DNA of 38,301 nucleotides from Heyndrickxia acidiproducens DSM 23148 (GTDB lineage Bacteria; Bacillota; Bacilli; Bacillales; Bacillaceae_C): NCBI RefSeq assembly GCF_000374345.1, contig NZ_KB893984.1:46911-85211 (forward strand), written 5' to 3'. This document shows, piece after piece, positions 33,648-38,301 of the stretch; the stretch's first letter is position 1; each line of letters starts with the position of its first letter. A program made the translations under genes and the position numbers. The notes beneath the pieces are model-generated. The model saw only the letters and a list, made by a program, of their open reading frames with translations. It was not told where the DNA came from and did no database searches.

Positions 33648-34877
33648 ATGTTTAAAAAAACACGTATCAAATTGACGGTTTTAAACTCGTGTGTTTTCAT
33701 TCTTCTAATTGCAGTTTTGGGCACTGTCATATATATGTATGTGCGTATACACATGTACAATGAAGTGGATCAGAATATCTATAAAACGCTTGAGCGTGTC
33801 CAGAAAACAGGGATTGGAATCGGCGGGAATATGCATGGCGGTGATATCCGCCTGCGTGTCCTGGTATGGGATCCAAACAATGAGCTGAAAACAGAAGTGG
33901 ACGGGCCGGATGCCTATATATATGAAGATAACGAGGCAGAGTTTGTCCCGAAACATTTTAATACCATGGAAAATATAAAGGTGGAAGACCACTATTTCCG
34001 TACCTTTGCCGTAAAAGGCGTGATGCAGGGGGAAAATGTTAAAATCCAGTTTATCGAGGAAATTGACGGGGAAGTCATCATGCTTCAAAAATTGATGATC
34101 ATTACGATCGCCGGCTGTGCCCTGGCCAGCCTGCTTGCGGTGATTGCCGGCTTCATTTTAGCGGAGCGCGCACTGAAGCCGATTAAAGCTTCCTGGGATA
34201 AACAGCAGCAGTTTGTGTCGGATGCATCCCATGAAATTCGGACCCCGCTTGCTGTCATCCAGTCGCGGGTGGAACTGTTGCTCCGGAAACCGGATAAGAC
34301 CGTACAGGACATTCTTCCCGATATTTCAACCGTATTGAAAGAGTGCAGGCGCTTGGCGAAGCTTGTCTCCAGCCTGCTGACCCTGGCGCGCTCGGATTCC
34401 AATGAAATCGAAATTGAAAAGAAAGATTTTTACCTGGATGAACTATTGAAAGAAGTCGTGGATCATTTTTCGGAAGTTGCCTCCATGCAGGGAAAAGAAA
34501 TTCTATTAAAATCCGCCCCGCCGATTACTTTTAATGGAGACCGCGACCGGATCCACCAGCTGATTGTGATTCTGCTGGATAATGCACTGAAATATACGGG
34601 GGATGATGGAAAAATAAAACTTTCCTGTTTTGAAGAGAAAAACCAGGTCGGGCTGGTTGTGGAAGATAACGGCATTGGTTTAAAAGAAGAAGACCGCAAT
34701 AAAATCTTCGACCGTTTCTACCAGGTCAGCAAATCAAGAACAAAGACAGAAAGCCTCGGACTCGGCCTGTCAATCGCAAAATGGATTGTCGAAAAACATC
34801 ATGGAAAGATTAAGGTGGACAGTAAACTTGGTGAAGGAACAACATTCACCATCCTGTTTTCAAAAAAGAAACGCTAA
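33648..34877 (+). CDS. Sensor histidine kinase
   Basis: A 409-residue membrane kinase. Transmembrane segments lie at about residues 10-32 and 149-172, flanking an extracytoplasmic sensor of about 115 residues with no recognised motif. The HisKA domain has the phospho-acceptor His195 in SDASHEIRTPLAV. The ATPase domain has the N box DNALKYT, G1 VEDNGIGL, F box FDRFYQ and G2 GLGLSIAKW. A HAMP domain is not evident; the second helix leads almost directly into HisKA. The sensor is large enough for direct ligand binding, perhaps to an envelope-active compound exported by the adjacent system. Confidence 0.94.
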   Translation: MFKKTRIKLTVLNSCVFILLIAVLGTVIYMYVRIHMYNEVDQNIYKTLERVQKTGIGIGGNMHGGDIRLRVLVWDPNNELKTEVDGPDAYIYEDNEAEFVPKHFNTMENIKVEDHYFRTFAVKGVMQGENVKIQFIEEIDGEVIMLQKLMIITIAGCALASLLAVIAGFILAERALKPIKASWDKQQQFVSDASHEIRTPLAVIQSRVELLLRKPDKTVQDILPDISTVLKECRRLAKLVSSLLTLARSDSNEIEIEKKDFYLDELLKEVVDHFSEVASMQGKEILLKSAPPITFNGDRDRIHQLIVILLDNALKYTGDDGKIKLSCFEEKNQVGLVVEDNGIGLKEEDRNKIFDRFYQVSKSRTKTESLGLGLSIAKWIVEKHHGKIKVDSKLGEGTTFTILFSKKKR

Positions 34878-34922
34878 AACTGAAACGGCACCGCAATAAA
34901 AGCGTGCTGTTTCAGTTTTTTT
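34876..34922 (+). terminator. Terminator of the two-component operon
   Basis: AAAACTGAAACGGCAC (34876-34891) pairs with GTGCTGTTTCAGTTTT (34904-34919) with one mismatched or wobble position. It is followed by more T. The 5' arm includes the kinase stop codon. Confidence 0.9.
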
Positions 34923-34931
34923 AAAACGAGT

Positions 34932-34954
34932 AAAAAACCCCTTTTGGCAGGGGG
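34932..34954 (-). terminator. Short terminator of the small membrane protein gene
   Basis: On the minus strand CCCC, an 8-base loop, GGGG and TTTTTT form a small hairpin with a clean T run, just after the leftward gene's stop at 34962. Confidence 0.6.
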
Positions 34955-34961
34955 ACTTGTC

Positions 34962-35342
34962 TCATTGGACATCAACCGGATTGCTGCGCTTTATTTTCCA
35001 AGATAGTACGAAACCACATAGTGAAACGATCAGGAATATAAGATTAATGATTAGCCCGGCCGTCCCGCTTTCAAATCTCGTAACGGAGAAAGTAGCATTG
35101 CCGCCGCCTTTCATACCGCCGTTTTGCATATCATTCGGCATACCTGCTGGAGCGCTGCTTGTACTGCCGGCTGTGCTTCCTGAAGTTGCAGCGGTTTGTC
35201 CCATGCCTTTCATCCCGGACATTTTGTTTTGCTTTTGCTGGGAAGCGGTAAAGTACGAATAAATTCCCAGTCCAGCTTGGAGTAATAATAATATCGAGGC
35301 AATTAAACTTACCCACAAATGTGCTTTTGAAATATTGGACAT
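34962..35342 (-). CDS. Small membrane protein with Met/Gly-rich extracytoplasmic linker
   Basis: A 126-residue protein of unknown function. Two hydrophobic helices (about residues 8-30 and 92-116) flank a linker of about 60 residues. The linker carries KMSGMKGMGQ, a Ser/Thr/Ala-rich stretch and AGMPNDMQNGGMKGGGN. Topology is probably N-in, C-in, with the linker outside. AAAGGAG eight bases before the ATG at 35342 sets the start. It converges on the two-component genes. The Met/Gly-rich linker resembles in composition the tail of the efflux adaptor at 30840-30929. I do not recognise a family. Confidence 0.7.
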   Translation of the reverse strand: MSNISKAHLWVSLIASILLLLQAGLGIYSYFTASQQKQNKMSGMKGMGQTAATSGSTAGSTSSAPAGMPNDMQNGGMKGGGNATFSVTRFESGTAGLIINLIFLIVSLCGFVLSWKIKRSNPVDVQ

Positions 35343-35503
35343 GACCAAGTCTCCTTTACATAAATAATGATGATAAAGAATACTTTTCTTTATCATCATT
35401 ATTATGGAGCTGGTTATTTAATATTTTCTTAACAATGAAATGGGCTACTGTTTATTCAAATTATATCAATATAATAAATTATCTAAAAAATATAATTTTG
35501 GTA

Positions 35504-36127
35504 TTATTTTTTGAGCGCGGCTAAATGGGTATTCAAATTAATGGCCAGAAACCGGGTATCCGCGCTGCTTTTTTCCATAATGGTGATGCCGGTGTTGTCC
35601 TGCGGGATCATCCGGTAGTTTTTAAACGGGACTTCCAATGTGCCCGCAATAAAAAAGCGGATGGACATGCTGTGCGCGACAACAAGGACTGATTCATCCG
35701 GGTGCTTTTCTGCCAGTTCGTCAATACAAGCATGGAATCTGCGGAATACCTGGGTAGCATTTTCCCCGTCTATTCCTGCTTGGACATGGCCGGGATCTTC
35801 AAGCCAGGCGCTCCAGTTATCCGCATAGTTTACAGTAAAATCATTAAGTCTTTCGCCTTCCCAGCGGCCAAAATCGGTTTCCACAAGGCGGGGATCCTTG
35901 AATACAGGCAAATTCCGGCCTTTCAGAAGAATATTCGCAGTATCATAAGCACGGCACAGCGTGGAAGAATAGGCAGCATCAAAGTGGACATCCTTTAACA
36001 CGCCGGCCGCCATTTCCGCCTGCTTTTTGCCAAGTTCGGAAAGGGCGATATCCGACCGGCCGCAGTATCTGTTTTTGTCTGCATTCCACCCGGTCTGGCC
36101 GTGCCGCACGAAATAGAAAGTTGTCAT
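35504..36127 (-). CDS. Histidine phosphatase (phosphoglycerate mutase-like) family protein
   Basis: A 207-residue branch 1 histidine phosphatase. The catalytic RHG is in FYFVRHGQTGWN (residues 6-17). The second Arg and acid (ETDFGRWEGE) and the late catalytic His (VVAHSMSIRFF) are present. Length and motifs suit a small-molecule phosphatase such as PhoE/GpmB or CobC-like enzymes rather than glycolytic dPGM. The substrate is unknown. The start is the ATG at 36127, after AAGAGGT; a 30-residue upstream extension lacks a ribosome site. Confidence 0.87.
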   Translation of the reverse strand: MTTFYFVRHGQTGWNADKNRYCGRSDIALSELGKKQAEMAAGVLKDVHFDAAYSSTLCRAYDTANILLKGRNLPVFKDPRLVETDFGRWEGERLNDFTVNYADNWSAWLEDPGHVQAGIDGENATQVFRRFHACIDELAEKHPDESVLVVAHSMSIRFFIAGTLEVPFKNYRMIPQDNTGITIMEKSSADTRFLAINLNTHLAALKK

Positions 36128-36258
36128 GGTATACCTCTTTTCAAAAAAATTACTTTTGTTACAGGTTTGCATGTAGTTCATTTTAACAAATTTCCGCAGA
36201 TTGGTGAAGAGTTGCACATTTTCATTCCATTATATTATTTACATTAAATATTTTACAT

Positions 36259-36288
36259 TTGCTATGTTATATTAAAATATTATATAAT
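36259..36288 (+). promoter_or_regulatory. Sigma-A promoter of the c-di-AMP riboswitch and gltP transcript
   Basis: TTGCTA (36259-36264), an 18-bp spacer and a perfect TATAAT (36283-36288), within an AT-rich upstream region. It lies about 55-60 bp before the aptamer. Confidence 0.7.
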
Positions 36289-36344
36289 GAAAAAAGACGC
36301 ACGAAATCAGGGTGAGACGGAATACTAAATTTTTTGAATTTCAT

Positions 36345-36512
36345 ATATTCGCTCAATTACATTTTTTGTAAGCGGGGGAACCGATCGGTGTACTTACACC
36401 AGGGGTGAAACCTTTTTTGTAAAGGTGGGGAGACTCTTTATTCCCTAATCCGTCAGCTAACCTCGTAAGCGTCTGGAGAGAACGATACGTGTGATCGGAC
36501 ACGTATTTTTTT
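36345..36512 (+). ncRNA. c-di-AMP riboswitch (ydaO-yuaA type) with terminator
   Basis: The conserved ydaO blocks occur in order: CGCTCAATTAC near 36350, GTAAGCGGGGGAACCGAT, CACCAGGGGTGAAACC, CCCTAATCCGTCAGCTAACC and CTCGTAAGCG ending near 36471. CGCT (36350) and AGCG (36468) close P1. A terminator follows: ATACGTGT (36485-36492), loop GATCGG, ACACGTAT (36499-36506), then seven T. In this class c-di-AMP binding turns expression off, so high c-di-AMP should reduce transcription of the downstream symporter. The 36513-36655 leader holds no other element I can support. Confidence 0.93.
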
Positions 36513-36655
36513 AAAGCTTTATGCTGCGAAGGAATCTCTCTTTCGTGGTTTTTTTAAATCATGATTGGAGTGGCGGAAACGGCTTCTTTCCTAAAAAGAG
36601 GCTGAAATCTGCGAGGGTTTATGCTTTAAAATTAAATAATTCGGGAGGGACGTTC

Positions 36656-37993
36656 ATGAAAAGAATCAGCTTAGCATGGCAAATTTTTATTGGGCTGTTA
36701 CTGGGAGTCATCGTTGGCGCGGTTTTTCATGGCCAGGAACAGGCGGCAAATATTCTTCAGCCGCTTGGGGATATCTTTTTACGGTTGATTAAAATGATCG
36801 TCATTCCAATCGTGATTTCGAGCTTAATCGTCGGTATCGCCGGAGCGGGGAACATTAAACAGGTCGGAAAGCTCGGGCTTAAAGCATTGATTTATTTTGA
36901 AGTGGTGACAACGATCGCCATTGTTGTCGGGCTGTTGGCAGCGAATATTTTCCATCCCGGCACAGGCGTGGATATGAGCTCGCTAACGAAAACAAGCATC
37001 AGCAGCTATGTGGAAACGACGAAGGAAACATCGCACAGCGGCGTGGTGAGCACGATTTTAAACATTGTGCCGACAAATCTTTTTGCGTCACTTTCAGAAG
37101 GCGATATGCTTCCAATCATTTTCTTTTCGGTTATATTCGGAATCGGCGTTGCGGCCATCGGCGAAAAGGGTGAGCCGGTACTCCGCTTTTTCCAGGGCGT
37201 AAGTGAAGCCATGTTTTATGTGACCAATCTGGTTATGAAAGTGGCACCGATCGGGGTGTTCGGGTTAATCGGTGTAACGGTAGCGAAATTCGGACTGATT
37301 TCCCTGATTCCGCTCAGCAAATTGGTGTTCACGGTATACGGAACGATTATTGTGTTCGTGATCGTTGTCCTGGGCCTGATTGCAAAATTGTTCGGCATCA
37401 ATATTTTCAACATCTTTAAAATTTTAAAAGACGAATTGATTTTAGCTTATTCGACTGCAAGTTCTGAAGCGGTGCTGCCAAAATTAATGCAGAAAATGGA
37501 AAAATTTGGTTGCCCAAAATCCATTACTTCTTTGGTTATTCCGACGGGTTATTCGTTTAATTTGGACGGATCAACGTTGTACCAATCGATTGCTGCTTTG
37601 TTTATTGCGCAAATGTACGGCATCCATTTATCGATTACGGCACAAATTTCGCTTGTTCTTGTTTTGATGGTGACATCGAAAGGCATTGCCGGGGTGCCGG
37701 GGGTATCTTTTGTTGTCCTGCTGGCGACATTGGGCTCTGTCGGCATTCCGCTTGAAGGCCTTGCGTTTATTGCCGGTATTGACCGTATCCTTGACATGGC
37801 AAGAACCGTTGTCAATGTGATTGGTAATTCACTTGCCAGCGTTGTTGTTTCGAAATGGGAGGGCAAGTACGACAAGACAAAAGCCGATCGCTATTTGGCG
37901 GAGATAAACGGCGAACTATCTCCAGAACATGCACAACTATTGACAGAAGTCAACGGTGAACGAACATCAAAATATGCACAACAGAATCGATAA
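36656..37993 (+). CDS. gltP: Glutamate/aspartate:proton symporter (DAACS family)
   Basis: A 445-residue dicarboxylate/amino-acid:cation symporter. The Ser-rich re-entrant loop is in AYSTASSEAVLPKLM, and the substrate/cation site helix carries GYSFNLDGSTLYQ. The second hairpin has TSKGIAGVPGVSFVVLLATL, and the last core helix GIDRILDMARTVVNVIGN. About eight transmembrane helices are visible, and the C-terminal 40 residues are hydrophilic. The start is the ATG at 36656, after GGGAGG; longer in-frame starts run into the riboswitch leader. GltP and GltT are not separable from sequence alone; aspartate, glutamate or another dicarboxylate may be preferred. Confidence 0.93.
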   Translation: MKRISLAWQIFIGLLLGVIVGAVFHGQEQAANILQPLGDIFLRLIKMIVIPIVISSLIVGIAGAGNIKQVGKLGLKALIYFEVVTTIAIVVGLLAANIFHPGTGVDMSSLTKTSISSYVETTKETSHSGVVSTILNIVPTNLFASLSEGDMLPIIFFSVIFGIGVAAIGEKGEPVLRFFQGVSEAMFYVTNLVMKVAPIGVFGLIGVTVAKFGLISLIPLSKLVFTVYGTIIVFVIVVLGLIAKLFGINIFNIFKILKDELILAYSTASSEAVLPKLMQKMEKFGCPKSITSLVIPTGYSFNLDGSTLYQSIAALFIAQMYGIHLSITAQISLVLVLMVTSKGIAGVPGVSFVVLLATLGSVGIPLEGLAFIAGIDRILDMARTVVNVIGNSLASVVVSKWEGKYDKTKADRYLAEINGELSPEHAQLLTEVNGERTSKYAQQNR

Positions 37994-38003
37994 GTAAGAC
38001 AGG

Positions 38004-38028
38004 GTCCGGCGGTTGCCGGACTTTTTTT
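38004..38028 (+). terminator. Terminator of gltP and group IIC intron target site
   Basis: GTCCGGC (38004-38010), loop GGTT, GCCGGAC (38015-38021), then seven T (38022-38028). The intron starts right after the T run, so this hairpin is also the 5' exon recognition element. Confidence 0.95.
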
Positions 38029-38029
38029 G

Positions 38030-38301
38030 GTGCGCCGCGCATGACGATTCGCTAGGCGGCGAAAGTCCGCTATGGGGGTAGATAGCGACCAACCATTAGC
38101 CAAGAGCAAGGGTGTCCATTGTGAAGTGGAATCTGAAGGAAGCTGGAGGCAAAATTCTGACCCGAGGAACACGAATACCATCAGGCGTACTCTTACAGGG
38201 TAAGACTGCCAAACAAGTCAAAGCCCAAAAGCTATCCGGATGTGGAGGCGTAAATGGTACGGGTGCATGGAATGAAAGGGAATCGTCTTACCGCGGGAGG
38301 T
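38030..38301 (+). mobile_element. Group IIC intron, 5' portion (cut by window edge)
   Basis: The sequence opens with the GUGYG group II boundary (GTGCGCC at 38030). It then follows the domain I layout of bacterial class C introns, with blocks close to the Oceanobacillus O.i.I1 intron: CAAGGGTGTCC, TGGAATCTGAAGGAAGC, GAGGAACACGAA and TTACCGCGGGAGGT at the end of the window. Placement directly after a terminator T run is the hallmark of class C. The maturase/reverse transcriptase and domains V-VI should lie beyond 38301. No protein-coding frame is expected in this part. Confidence 0.92.

Noticed and set aside
38041..38301. The end of the window as the start of a coding region or rRNA-like RNA.
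   Set aside because: No open frame persists, and the ordered conserved blocks fit domain I of a group IIC intron.

Overview
The window is chromosomal DNA from a low-to-moderate GC Gram-positive of the Bacillaceae. Evidence is the strong AGGAGG-type ribosome sites with ATG, GTG and TTG starts, two SAM-I (S-box) riboswitches on methionine genes, a ydaO-type c-di-AMP riboswitch, an aa3-600 quinol oxidase operon (qoxABCD), an intracellular subtilisin with its LIPF propeptide, and Bacillus-type pgcA, LCP and TagA/TagH-like wall genes. A Heyndrickxia/Weizmannia (Bacillus) coagulans-like host fits, but this is a guess from gene style, not a search.

Layout. 1-262: tandem 52-bp repeats. 487-2127: intracellular serine protease and a DUF2512 membrane protein. 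2247-7682: a LacI-regulated sugar-acid operon laid out like the Pseudomonas 2-ketogluconate (kgu) operon (regulator, TIM-barrel isomerase, PfkB kinase, ACS-type MFS transporter), ending in a hexulose-phosphate synthase/ketogulonate-phosphate decarboxylase family enzyme and a phosphohexuloisomerase instead of the kguD reductase. 8079-9919: kdsA and kdsD, the first steps of Kdo synthesis, unexpected in a Gram-positive. 10161-15772: divergent methionine units (metQ-metN-metP leftward, metI-metC rightward), each behind its own S-box. 16352-24310: TagA-like glycosyltransferase, M20 amidohydrolase, YqkB-like protein, an 11-copy 52-bp repeat array, a CDF transporter, pgcA, a VanZ-like protein and a short TagH-like ATPase. 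24419-28229: qoxABCD (leftward). 28722-34877: LCP protein, then a MacA/MacB-type (YknXYZ-like) ABC exporter followed by a two-component system. 34962-36127: small membrane protein and histidine phosphatase. 36259-37993: c-di-AMP riboswitch and a glutamate:proton symporter. 38030-38301: 5' part of a group IIC intron inserted just after the symporter's terminator, cut by the window edge.

How the parts fit. The sugar-acid operon is tightly coupled (three 4-bp ATGA overlaps) and has three copies of an operator-like palindrome, so import, phosphorylation, isomerisation and probably decarboxylation to a pentulose phosphate look like one pathway. Its likely product, ribulose 5-phosphate, is also the substrate of the neighbouring KdsD, which makes the adjacency with kdsAD notable. 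The methionine block is a standard SAM-responsive uptake and transsulfuration set. Several scattered genes point to wall polymer assembly (TagA, TagH, LCP, PgcA).

Most unusual: the HPS/PHI-ended kgu-like operon beside kdsAD; 52-bp-period repeats sharing a palindromic core at separate intergenic sites; four TTCAT direct repeats spaced exactly 11 bp upstream of qox; c-di-AMP control of a glutamate transporter; and the textbook group IIC insertion.
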